Assembly: GCA_036499445.1 (NCBI GenBank)
Contig: DASYDU010000175.1
Location: 1-26,090 of the forward strand
Length of the DNA stretch: 26,090 nt
Source: DASYDU01 sp036499445
Lineage (GTDB): Bacteria; Planctomycetota; Planctomycetia; Pirellulales; Lacipirellulaceae
Direction: 5' to 3'
In this document: in pieces, positions 8,672-16,638 of the stretch
Position numbering within the stretch: position 1 is the first letter of the stretch
How the letters are laid out: every line of letters begins with the position of its first letter
Position numbers and translations under genes: made by a program
The notes under the pieces: generated by a model
The model's input: the letters and a program-made list of their open reading frames with translations, nothing else
The model's database searches: none
What the model was told of the DNA's origin: nothing

Positions 8672-11224
8672 TTAGCCGTGCGGATTGCGCGGGAACTTGA
8701 AGTAGGGCAGCCGCACGCCGCGGACCAGCACTTGGTCGGCCCGCAGGATGCCTGATTTTACCGCGGGGACAAACGTCCCGCCCGCCCCCGAAGTTACGTC
8801 ATCGTCTTCGTCCACGCCGTCGCCGCTCACTCCCAAGCCGCCCACGATCTTGCCGTTCTTGTAGAGCGCAGTGCTGCCCGGGAAAAAGACGATGCCGTTC
8901 TGGTTCCCCTTCACTGCCTTGGGGTCGCTCAGCTCATGAAAATTGGTGTCCGGATTGAAGGCGTCATAACCAAGCACGCTCTTAAACTGATTGGCCGGGA
9001 TGGGTTTGCCGACGTTTTCGGCCGTCTTGGGATTGATCGAGCCGCCCGCCGTATGGTCGTTTAAAATCGAAAACGGCCCGCTCGCGCTCCCGGTGACGCC
9101 GGTCGGGAAAAACGGCGTGGAAAGATAGCGGAACGTGCGATTGGTGAACGAGGCCCCTGCCGGCACTTCCGGCTTGCCGTCGAAATTCGCGTCGACCTGG
9201 TCCACCTTTTGAATCGCGGTTGGGTCGTCGTAGTACGCGACGTTTCGCGCCTTCGCCACGGCCACGTCGATCGAAAAGACCGCCGCGTCCGGCATGCGAT
9301 ACAGCCCCAAAATGTTGCCTTGCGTATCAGTCACGCACAGCACCATCTTCGTCCGCTGACCGATCGGGAGCCGAATCGCTGCGCGCACTTTATTGGCTTC
9401 GGCGATTCCGTCGTTGATGATCTTCGTGACGTCGGCGACCGAGAGACTGCCGTCGGCCGCCGCATGTGGCGTTACGAGCCAGCCGTCCGGCACCGGCGTG
9501 CCCTGGAGAAACAATGATCCCCCGGGCGGCGGATTGGTCATTGTCACCCGCATGTTGGTGCCGTTGACCTTGCCCGCCCCCAGTTTTTTGCCCAGGTTGG
9601 TGAGCGCCTTTGCATCGCTGGGATGTGGGCCGTAAATTTCGAGCGTAATGCCGCCCAAATCAATTCGGCCAGTTGGCAGCGAGTAGCCAGTCGGCACAGG
9701 TACTCCGGAGATCGTGCCGACGCCACCTGCCGCCGCATACGCCGAATATTCCGCCTCGAGCACTAGCGGCGCGTTGACCCGGTCGTTCGTCGTTTGGTCG
9801 GCCAGATGCATCGCCGTCCGCGCGGCGGTGGTTTGGAAATTCTGTTCGTAGGTTGCGTAGCCGGTCGGACCCGGAAAGAATACGCCGATTCCGCCGACTA
9901 GCTTCGGCGTGTTCTTGCTGCTCGCATCGGCCTTATACAACGGGATGCCGCCCGGCAGCGTCGCGATGCCACGGCTTTGCGCGTTTGGCATCAGGCCAGA
10001 GGCGTAGCCGTAAGACTCCGGCGCGGGTATGTTCTCGCCCGCGGCAAAATCCGCCCCGAACCGCGTTCCCAAATTGATGTCGTCGCTCGTCCCCTTGATT
10101 CCGTCCACGCCAGGAAAGATCACACTGTCGCGATTCGTGTGCTCGATCGCAAACAGGTCGACTTGCGGCGTGTTGTCGACGTCCGGCGGAAAATGACCGC
10201 CGACGCCGATCGGCGCCACAAATCCCGGCCCGCGGACCGTCGACGCCGGATCGGGAATGTTCGGATTCGACTCGACCTCGCGCTGCGTTACCGTCGATTG
10301 GCTGATAAATCGCACCGTCCGAGACGTGAGTGGCGCCTGATCGCTTGAGAAGAACGCTGCTGTGCGGGCCAGAGATACCGCGCCGTCGATCGCGAACACC
10401 ATCGTAGCGGTGTCATTTTTGGCGATCGGCACGCCATCCTCGACGCGGACACCCAGGATGTTGCCTTCGCGATCGACCACGGCAATGATCGCGTCCTTGC
10501 GTGGCGTCGCCGCCGACGCGCGATCGAGCAGCTTGCCCACATCATCCGTCGTGATCACCGGACCGCTGGCACTGATCGCCATCGCACTCTGCAATTTAGC
10601 CAATTGCGGCACCGCGGCACTGGCCGGGGCCGTTGCCCGAATCGCGGCCGGCGCGGCACTTCCGCCACCGCCAGGCGCGCCGCCACCACCGGTCGCCGCA
10701 GCCCCGCCCGTAACGCGAGCCACGCTGGCGGCCGTAGCACCAAAGTTTACCGGACCGCCGGTCGCACCCGTATTGGCGGCCAATGGATCTGTTACCGTGG
10801 GAAACCGAACCGAGAGCGCGGTACTCGTCGCACAGGCCACGTTCGCAGGCACGAGGAGTTGCTCTGACGCGAGCGCCGTTGCCTTCGCTTGTTGTTGCGA
10901 TTGCGACTGGCTGCCCGCCGATGAGCCGTTGCCGGTCGTCTGATCACTCGCCGAACCCGACCGCGTCAGACCGTCGGTCGTTTGTTTAGCCGCTCCTGCA
11001 TGGCTCGTCGCAGCACAGTCGGCGGCCGCCGCAATTGCGCCAGCGTCGCCGACAAGCGATGCTGCCGCCGGCGGCAACAACGAACATGCGAGCGCGCTCG
11101 GAGCATCGCGCTGCTCGAGAAGCTCCGGCGGCACGATCTGCCGCCGCCGCGTCTGCCGCACTTTGTCGTAACCGGCCGGTTTCTTGTGACCGGATGTCGA
11201 TCTGCTTCTCTGTCGTCGAAACAT
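8672..11224 (-). CDS. Exported protein with two GlcG/HbpS-like (DUF336) domains
   Basis: This 850-residue protein has tandem domains of the GlcG/HbpS family, whose known members include the extracellular haem-binding and haem-degrading HbpS of Streptomyces. Domain 1 (about 221-460) contains DAIIAVVDREGNILGV, FAIDGAVSLARTAAFF and KLVGGIGVFF. Domain 2 (about 593-810) contains MVLCVTDTQGNILGLYR, SIDVAVAKARNVAYY and KIVGGLGVSGDG. A basic N-terminus ends in ELLEQRDAPSA (about 34-44), a variant of the planctomycete sorting motif, followed by a low-complexity Ala/Gly/Ser/Gln-rich linker of about 170 residues. ATG 11224 was chosen because it puts the motif about 35 residues from the start; an ATG at 11347 would add 41 residues without domain character. 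It is divergent from the multiheme operon, so a link to haem or redox chemistry is plausible, but haem binding is not shown by the sequence. Confidence 0.85.
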   Translation of the reverse strand: MFRRQRSRSTSGHKKPAGYDKVRQTRRRQIVPPELLEQRDAPSALACSLLPPAAASLVGDAGAIAAAADCAATSHAGAAKQTTDGLTRSGSASDQTTGNGSSAGSQSQSQQQAKATALASEQLLVPANVACATSTALSVRFPTVTDPLAANTGATGGPVNFGATAASVARVTGGAAATGGGGAPGGGGSAAPAAIRATAPASAAVPQLAKLQSAMAISASGPVITTDDVGKLLDRASAATPRKDAIIAVVDREGNILGVRVEDGVPIAKNDTATMVFAIDGAVSLARTAAFFSSDQAPLTSRTVRFISQSTVTQREVESNPNIPDPASTVRGPGFVAPIGVGGHFPPDVDNTPQVDLFAIEHTNRDSVIFPGVDGIKGTSDDINLGTRFGADFAAGENIPAPESYGYASGLMPNAQSRGIATLPGGIPLYKADASSKNTPKLVGGIGVFFPGPTGYATYEQNFQTTAARTAMHLADQTTNDRVNAPLVLEAEYSAYAAAGGVGTISGVPVPTGYSLPTGRIDLGGITLEIYGPHPSDAKALTNLGKKLGAGKVNGTNMRVTMTNPPPGGSLFLQGTPVPDGWLVTPHAAADGSLSVADVTKIINDGIAEANKVRAAIRLPIGQRTKMVLCVTDTQGNILGLYRMPDAAVFSIDVAVAKARNVAYYDDPTAIQKVDQVDANFDGKPEVPAGASFTNRTFRYLSTPFFPTGVTGSASGPFSILNDHTAGGSINPKTAENVGKPIPANQFKSVLGYDAFNPDTNFHELSDPKAVKGNQNGIVFFPGSTALYKNGKIVGGLGVSGDGVDEDDDVTSGAGGTFVPAVKSGILRADQVLVRGVRLPYFKFPRNPHG

Positions 11225-11495
11225 CGTCAGAACCACCTGCCGAAAAATCACGTCTTCGCCACGTTCCAACCGCATCGGGCCGCCGCAACAAGGCGCCGCC
11301 CAGCGCTTGGGCCGAAGACCCGTATCTATTTCAGCGTAATCTGGCATCGCGAGTTACCGCAAGTATTTTTCAGCGCAAAAGCGGGTTCTTCCGCCGTCGA
11401 AGAAGGTTTATAGACACCTTTCCCGGCGACGACTACCATGGACGGTCGCCACCTTTTCGACCCACGCGGTCCGCGATTCGCAGCCGGGTAACGCG
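11225..11495. promoter_or_regulatory. 271-bp divergent intergenic region controlling the GlcG/HbpS-like and multiheme genes
   Basis: No gene is supportable here. TTTCAGCG occurs twice in the same orientation (11329-11336 and 11368-11375), with starts 39 bp apart and A/T-rich flanks, which could be regulator half-sites. A weak -10-like TATAGA lies about 80 bp before the ATG at 11496, without a good -35. Both divergent transcripts must start in or near this stretch, so shared control is possible. Confidence 0.35.
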
Positions 11496-12989
11496 ATGCC
11501 TGGAGACAAAACCAACAAACCAAGAACGATCGCCCAGAAGTATTCACTCGACTATTATCGTCGTTCGCTGGCCACTCGGGCTTGGAAGCCGCGCTGGAAT
11601 TACGCGGCTCTGCTGCTAGCCGTGATCGGGCTTGCCGCCCTTTATGCCTACCGGCGCAATGCCGCGTTTCAAGCGGCCCCGGTCTCAACCGCTCACGCGT
11701 CTTTTGGCACCCGTTGCGAGCTCTGTCACGATCAGTCGTGGCAAGCGGGGAAACGACTGTTTACTTTCACCAGCGCCGTTCATTCCGTCTCCAATGTCTC
11801 GTGCCAGGCTTGTCACCGCGCCTCGGACCACGTGAAGGATTTGGTCCCGGCCGCCACTTGCGTCACTTGCCATCAGGAACATCGTCCCGACGGGCAGCTG
11901 ATCCAGGTCGCCGACAGCGACTGCACCCGCTGCCACGAGAAGCTGGCATTGGAGAATGGCGCCGCCAACAGTTACTATCGCGAAATCAAGCAATTCGCCG
12001 CGGGCTCGGCCGCTCATCCTGAGTTTGCCGTGCTTCGCTCAGTGCCGGACGACGTCGGGCCGCGGCACGGGGCCACTTGCGTGGCAATCTTTGTTGCGGG
12101 AAAAGCGGGTGACGGCAAATGGCTCGATCGCGGCGGCCTCAAGTTCAACCATCATGTCCACCTCAATCCGGAAGGCGTTGTTGACCCCGAGGGCCATAAA
12201 ACCGTGCTGACTTGTTCGGTCTGCCACCAACCGGAAAGCGACGGCAACCTCATGCAGCCGATCCAATATGAGCTCCATTGTGCCCGCTGCCATCCGCTGC
12301 GGCTCTCTGGCCCGCTCAGCAGTCTCGGCGCATTGCCGCACAGTTCGGTGGAAGAGGTCCGCGGCGTCATTCGCGATCGCCTCAGCCGTGAGCTGGCAAA
12401 ATCACCCCAGCACGAGTCGAGTCCGCCAGCAGAACAGCCACGACCAGAATCGAAGACCACTCTGCCGCGTTTGCCGCTGCTCCCCGCGCCGGCCGAACTT
12501 TCCGACGAGGAAGGACAACAGTTCAACACCGAATTGGCGGCGGCCGACCACGCGGTATTCGGCCTCGAAGCCAAGGGGATGTGCCGCAAATGTCATTATC
12601 TCGAAGCTCGCGGCGACGATTGGCATGTCTTCATCACTAATCCACTCATCGCAGGCAATCAGCCGTCCGATGCCGATGCACGGCCCGCCATGGTGCCGCG
12701 CCGTTGGCTTCAATCGGCCAATTTCGATCACGCCAGTCACCGCGCCGTCGAATGCAAAGATTGCCACGCCGCCGAGCCAAGCAAGGAAACTAGCGACATT
12801 CTCCTGCCTTCGATCGACACTTGCCGCAAATGCCACAGTGCCAACGCGACCGCCGTCTCCACTCCCGTCCGGTCCGACTGCGTCTTCTGCCACACGTACC
12901 ATGCGGCGGGCTTAAGCATTCCCGGAATCCCGCTCGAACAATTACTCGCGCCGCCCACAACCGCCGCCATTCCAGCCACGAATCGATGA
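11496..12989 (+). CDS. Membrane-anchored decahaem c-type cytochrome
   Basis: This 497-residue protein carries ten CxxCH motifs, starting at Cys74, 103, 122, 143, 240, 262, 363, 420, 443 and 462. A single hydrophobic helix (about 37-53, YAALLLAVIGLAALYAY) after a basic N-terminus would anchor it in the inner membrane with the haem domain in the periplasm. Extra histidines, such as FNHHVHLN near 217-223 and FDHASH near 410-415, are candidate distal haem ligands. The haems fall into a cluster of four, a pair and a cluster of four, separated by a charged Pro/Ser/Glu-rich linker (about 300-345). Its stop overlaps the next start in ATGA, indicating translational coupling. Likely role: relaying electrons between a membrane quinol oxidase or reductase and periplasmic cytochromes. 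The substrate is unknown and no catalytic haem motif such as CxxCK is seen. Confidence 0.93.
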   Translation: MPGDKTNKPRTIAQKYSLDYYRRSLATRAWKPRWNYAALLLAVIGLAALYAYRRNAAFQAAPVSTAHASFGTRCELCHDQSWQAGKRLFTFTSAVHSVSNVSCQACHRASDHVKDLVPAATCVTCHQEHRPDGQLIQVADSDCTRCHEKLALENGAANSYYREIKQFAAGSAAHPEFAVLRSVPDDVGPRHGATCVAIFVAGKAGDGKWLDRGGLKFNHHVHLNPEGVVDPEGHKTVLTCSVCHQPESDGNLMQPIQYELHCARCHPLRLSGPLSSLGALPHSSVEEVRGVIRDRLSRELAKSPQHESSPPAEQPRPESKTTLPRLPLLPAPAELSDEEGQQFNTELAAADHAVFGLEAKGMCRKCHYLEARGDDWHVFITNPLIAGNQPSDADARPAMVPRRWLQSANFDHASHRAVECKDCHAAEPSKETSDILLPSIDTCRKCHSANATAVSTPVRSDCVFCHTYHAAGLSIPGIPLEQLLAPPTTAAIPATNR

Positions 12990-14479
12990 CCTTCAGTCGC
13001 CCGCCCCAAATTCTGAAACACCTAGAATCGCACCGTCCCGCGTTGGCCAGCGCTCGCGCTTCGTTGGGGCCCTTTACAAAACTAGCAGTCGCGATTTGGG
13101 TCCTCGCTGTCACTGTGCCGCCCCTCCTGGCTCAGAGCGAAACCTCCGCCACACCCGAATCGAAGTGGCGGCTCACGGGCGTCGGATCTTGCACTGCCGC
13201 CGGCTGCCACGGCGCCGGACACCCCGACCGCATCCCGAAAAGCGAATACAACATTTGGATCTCGCAGGATCGCCACGCCCGCGCCTATAGCATCTTGTAT
13301 GATGAGCGCTCGCAGCGTATGACGCAGCTGCTCAGCCGGCTCTCCAATGAGCCGACGCCGCCCGCGCCGCAAAACCCGCGCTGCCTCGCTTGCCATTCCA
13401 TGACCTACGCTCTGCCGCTCGACCCGCGCGTCGACGTCCTCTCGGACGGCGTCGGTTGCGAGGCCTGTCATGGCCCGGCCGAGGGCTGGCTCGCCGTTCA
13501 CAGTGAGCACCGATTAAGCAGCCAAGAAAAGCGACAGCTCGGCATGTGGGACACCGACCGGCTCCTGGTAAGGACGCAAATTTGCGTCCGCTGCCACGTC
13601 GGCAGCCCCAACCATGACGTGAATCACGACCTCATCGCGGCCGGCCATCCGCGGTTGCGATTTGAGATGACTTCGTTCTCAGGAATGATGCCGAAACATT
13701 GGGACGAGAATCAAGACCGCGCTCGCCACCCAAACTTCGACGCCCAGCTATGGGCTGTCGGTCAGGCCGCCACTTCGCAGGCCGCGCTCGCCCAGCTCGC
13801 CAGCCGCGCCGAGCGCGGCACCAACTGGCCCGAGTTCGCCGAATGGTCGTGTGCCGCCTGCCATCATGATTTGCGCGGCGACGAGACACGACAATCCCGG
13901 CTGGCCGAGCGCGGCGGCCTCTCGGGTCGGCACATCGCGTGGGACCCATGGAACTATTACGCGGCCCGCTCATTCGCGCCAGAAATCAACCAGGCGTTTG
14001 GCCTCGGCGAGGCGAGCGCGAGCAAAATCCAAAGCGGCCTCCGGCACCTCGACGATCCGATGCAGACGCTCAATCCGGATCGGCGGAAAGTCGGGCTCGC
14101 CGCCCGGCAGACGTCCGAAGACGCCGGCGCGTGGGCCGCCGCTATGGAGCGCGCCAGCCTCGACCGGCCAAGTCTCGACCAGCTCACGCAATCCATCGTC
14201 GCGCGACAAGCGGCCGACGGCGTCTACGACTGGCAGACGGCCGCGCAACTCTACGATGCCCTGGCCAGCCTCCATCAATCGCGGCTGCAGCTGGCAGCAG
14301 AAAATGCCGCGCTGCGGACGGCTGCCGACGACCGAATCACCGCTGCGCTCACGCAATTCTACGGGGCCCTGTCCTCCAAAGATCCCGCCCATACTCGTGA
14401 CGAGCTCGATTCCGATACCATCCACAAGAAGTTCATGGAATTACAGCAACTCCTGGCTCCCGAGAGGGCTGCCCCATGA
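12986..14479 (+). CDS. Exported pentahaem cytochrome, c554-like, with one CX4CH site
   Basis: This 497-residue protein starts at ATG 12986, overlapping the previous stop by 4 bp. A long N-terminus leads into a signal-peptide-like segment (about 31-50, ending LLAQSET). Haem motifs are an unusual CTAAGCH (Cys69, Cys74, His75) and four CxxCH motifs at Cys133 (CLACH), 158 (CEACHGP), 200 (CVRCH) and 289 (CAACHH). The CEACHGP element and AAGHPRLRFE...MMPKHW block resemble the cytochrome c554/c-prime group of multiheme proteins. The C-terminal 200 residues are helical and haem-free. The next gene is a clear paralogue: it shares AAGHP, MMPxHW and WPEFA...CHHD. Probably a periplasmic electron carrier; enzymatic activity cannot be excluded. 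Confidence 0.92.
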   Translation: MTFSRPPQILKHLESHRPALASARASLGPFTKLAVAIWVLAVTVPPLLAQSETSATPESKWRLTGVGSCTAAGCHGAGHPDRIPKSEYNIWISQDRHARAYSILYDERSQRMTQLLSRLSNEPTPPAPQNPRCLACHSMTYALPLDPRVDVLSDGVGCEACHGPAEGWLAVHSEHRLSSQEKRQLGMWDTDRLLVRTQICVRCHVGSPNHDVNHDLIAAGHPRLRFEMTSFSGMMPKHWDENQDRARHPNFDAQLWAVGQAATSQAALAQLASRAERGTNWPEFAEWSCAACHHDLRGDETRQSRLAERGGLSGRHIAWDPWNYYAARSFAPEINQAFGLGEASASKIQSGLRHLDDPMQTLNPDRRKVGLAARQTSEDAGAWAAAMERASLDRPSLDQLTQSIVARQAADGVYDWQTAAQLYDALASLHQSRLQLAAENAALRTAADDRITAALTQFYGALSSKDPAHTRDELDSDTIHKKFMELQQLLAPERAAP

Positions 14480-16050
14480 CCTCTCGCCGCAACATCATTG
14501 CCGCCTTGCTCGGCGTAGCTGCCGTTATCACTGTCGCCGCACTCTTGCGCGCCGAACCGACCGAGGATGCCCCGCGTCCGGCTCCGCTTCATAGCGCAGC
14601 GACGCCTGCGGCAACGGCGGACAGCAGCGTCGCCGGCAGCGCGCAGTTTCAGCAGGCGGCAAATCTCGGCAAATACCAGGGCATCGAAAACTGCGTGCGT
14701 TGCCACACCAAGCCGCAGCAGGGCGAAAAATCAGTGCCAGACCACGTGAAATTAACGGAGGCCGTCACTTGGAGCGGCGATGACAAACACCATCTCGCCT
14801 ACGATCATCTCCGCGATGGCCTCGGCCAGCGTATTGGGCAGCGGCTCAATGCCAACGTATTTGATCCCGCGACCGGCTGCATCCAATGTCACGCCGCCCC
14901 GGATGCGACGGCCCGCGCAAAAGCCGATCCCCTACATCAGCCGATCTTGGGAGTCGATTGCGAAGCCTGTCATGGTCCTGGCAAGAATTGGGTCGGCGAA
15001 CATCAAAAGCACGATACCTGGTATGCCAGGTCGCGCGACGAGAAGACCAATCTTGGCTTCATCGACATTCGCTCGCCCGTCTCGCGCGCCGAACTGTGTC
15101 TCTCCTGCCACAGCGGCAGCCCGGCCGATGGCCGAGTCATTACCCACGCCATGTACGCCGCCGGCCACCCGCCGCTCACCGGTTTCGAAATCGAGACCTT
15201 CTCCGAAATGATGCCGCGACATTGGCGCTACCCGTATCAAAAACCCGGCGCCACGAGCGCCTCCTTCGAGCGCACGCGAAATATGCTCGTGTCCAGCGTC
15301 GTGGCGTTGCGGATGGCGATGGAGCTCACCGTAGCCGACGCCGCGGCCGACAACCAGCTCGAGCGCTGGCCCGAGTTCGCCCGGCTCGACTGCTTCGTTT
15401 GCCATCACGACGTTGATCAGGCCGATTGGCGCCGCCATCAGAGCGGCGCGTTTGCCCTCGGCCGCCCGCGGCTGATCACCGGCTGCCTGCCGCTCGTGGC
15501 TGTCGCGGCCCGCGCGGTTCAAGGCCCAGCCGCCGATGTCAAACTCAACGCTTTGATCGAACGGCTCCAAACGCCATTCGAGACCAGCGCGTTTGGTGAT
15601 CCCGCGGAAATCGTCCAGCGTGGCACGTCGATCATCGCCTCGTGCCGAAATCTCGAGCGCCAATTGGAGTCCGCGCCACTCTCGCCGGATGCTGTGCGTG
15701 ACGTCCTCCATGCAATCGCCGCCCAGACCTCGGCCGAAGACTGTGACTTCGACACGGCGCGGCAACTGTTCGGCGCGTGGAGCATCGTTTGGCAGGAATT
15801 GGTCGACAACCACGTCTTGCCAACATCGAAGAACGTCGAGCGAGGAATCGCCTCTGGCAAGACACTATTCAGCCTCGGCAGCGCGAAGCCGGCTGGTTCG
15901 GCTGCCACTGCACCACCGGCACGGTCCGTCACGGATGAGCTGACTGACCTCTTCGGCAACCGCGCCAAATATAAGCCGCAAAAATTCGCCCGCGCCATGG
16001 CAAAGCTCGACGCCCTGGCCGCCGAACCACAAATTAACCCAGGTCAGTGA
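14476..16050 (+). CDS. Exported pentahaem cytochrome, paralogue of the preceding gene
   Basis: This 524-residue protein starts at ATG 14476, overlapping the previous stop as ATGA. It has an N-terminal hydrophobic segment (about 7-25) that is either a signal peptide or an anchor. Five CxxCH motifs begin at Cys73 (CVRCH), 135 (CIQCH), 162 (CEACHGP), 208 (CLSCH) and 306 (CFVCHH). The blocks AAGHPPLTGFE, MMPRHW and WPEFARLDCFVCHHD match the preceding protein in order and spacing, so the pair probably arose by tandem duplication. Its first haem site is a standard CxxCH where the paralogue has CX4CH. The C-terminal part is haem-free. It is the last gene of the plus-strand cytochrome operon. A periplasmic electron-transfer role is inferred from context. 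Confidence 0.92.
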   Translation: MTSRRNIIAALLGVAAVITVAALLRAEPTEDAPRPAPLHSAATPAATADSSVAGSAQFQQAANLGKYQGIENCVRCHTKPQQGEKSVPDHVKLTEAVTWSGDDKHHLAYDHLRDGLGQRIGQRLNANVFDPATGCIQCHAAPDATARAKADPLHQPILGVDCEACHGPGKNWVGEHQKHDTWYARSRDEKTNLGFIDIRSPVSRAELCLSCHSGSPADGRVITHAMYAAGHPPLTGFEIETFSEMMPRHWRYPYQKPGATSASFERTRNMLVSSVVALRMAMELTVADAAADNQLERWPEFARLDCFVCHHDVDQADWRRHQSGAFALGRPRLITGCLPLVAVAARAVQGPAADVKLNALIERLQTPFETSAFGDPAEIVQRGTSIIASCRNLERQLESAPLSPDAVRDVLHAIAAQTSAEDCDFDTARQLFGAWSIVWQELVDNHVLPTSKNVERGIASGKTLFSLGSAKPAGSAATAPPARSVTDELTDLFGNRAKYKPQKFARAMAKLDALAAEPQINPGQ

Positions 16051-16148
16051 GCATAATCATCGGATGGCCGGGGACGAGGCTAGCCGAGCACCCAGCTAAT
16101 CTTCCGCCGAGCTCACAAACACTTGGTGCCACCTCTCAAGTCCGAAAG

Positions 16149-16334
16149 TTACGGCCGCGGGATGCCCAGCTGATCGCAAATCGCGCGGGCCGTCGTCGGC
16201 TTGATTTCGCGATGTCGAGGCACTGCCGTACATCGTCCGTTTACCGGATTGCGGTAAATCGCGTGATTCCCGCCTTCGCGGTCAAGATAACAACCACTCG
16301 ACTCAAGATGGCGGATTAAATCGCGGCGCTTCAT
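16149..16334 (-). CDS. hicA: HicA-type mRNA interferase toxin
   Basis: This 61-residue protein has the HicA double-stranded-RNA-binding-like fold signature: MKRRDLIRHLESSG, the GGNHAIY segment with the expected catalytic His24, and the VPRH...TTARAICDQLGI C-terminus. HicA toxins cleave mRNA and are neutralised by HicB. Its ATG (16334-16332) shares one base with the hicB stop, so the two are translationally coupled, antitoxin first. Its length is normal for the family and no key residue is missing. Confidence 0.88.
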   Translation of the reverse strand: MKRRDLIRHLESSGCYLDREGGNHAIYRNPVNGRCTAVPRHREIKPTTARAICDQLGIPRP

Positions 16335-16561
16335 CAGACGGCCACATCAACCGACAAGGTTTCCCAGATGGCCCCGCTTGGCGCGTCCTTAGCCGCGTTC
16401 TCTCGATAAGATTCCAAGAGCAGCTCGACCACCTCCTGAATCATGGCGCGCGCTTCGCCCATGTCGCGACCTTGGGTTACGGCCCCGGGCAGCTCTGGCA
16501 CGGAAGCCATGATCCAGCCATCTTCAATCGGCGTGTAGACGACAGAAAACTCTCGCTTCAT
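16334..16561 (-). CDS. hicB: HicB-type antitoxin, short form without DNA-binding tail
   Basis: This 75-residue protein matches the HicB partial RNase H-like fold: FSVVYTPIEDGWIMASVPELPG, then GRDMGEARAMIQEVVELLLE. It should bind and inhibit the HicA encoded directly downstream. Many HicB proteins carry a C-terminal helix-turn-helix or ribbon-helix-helix domain for autoregulation. This one ends soon after the core (WETLSVDVAV), so it probably does not repress its own promoter by that route. The start has an unusually good GAGGAG ribosome-binding site. Confidence 0.88.
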   Translation of the reverse strand: MKREFSVVYTPIEDGWIMASVPELPGAVTQGRDMGEARAMIQEVVELLLESYRENAAKDAPSGAIWETLSVDVAV

Positions 16562-16567
16562 CGCTTG

Positions 16568-16589
16568 CTCCTCGCTCGTGTCAATTGTA
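16568..16589 (-). promoter_or_regulatory. hicBA -10 element and strong ribosome-binding site
   Basis: The minus strand has TACAAT (16589-16584), five of six matches to the -10 consensus, and GAGGAG (16573-16568) placed 6 nt before the hicB ATG. The -35 region is poor. Such a clear Shine-Dalgarno site is uncommon among the neighbouring genes. Confidence 0.45.
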
Positions 16590-16638
16590 CTTCACGGCGA
16601 TGCCATCGACCACCGGTAGGTCACCTCGATGAGCCAGA

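Noticed and set aside
14932..15813. 293-codon open frame on the minus strand
   Set aside because: It overlaps the second pentahaem gene, which has five haem motifs and coupled translation; the antisense product shows no domain.
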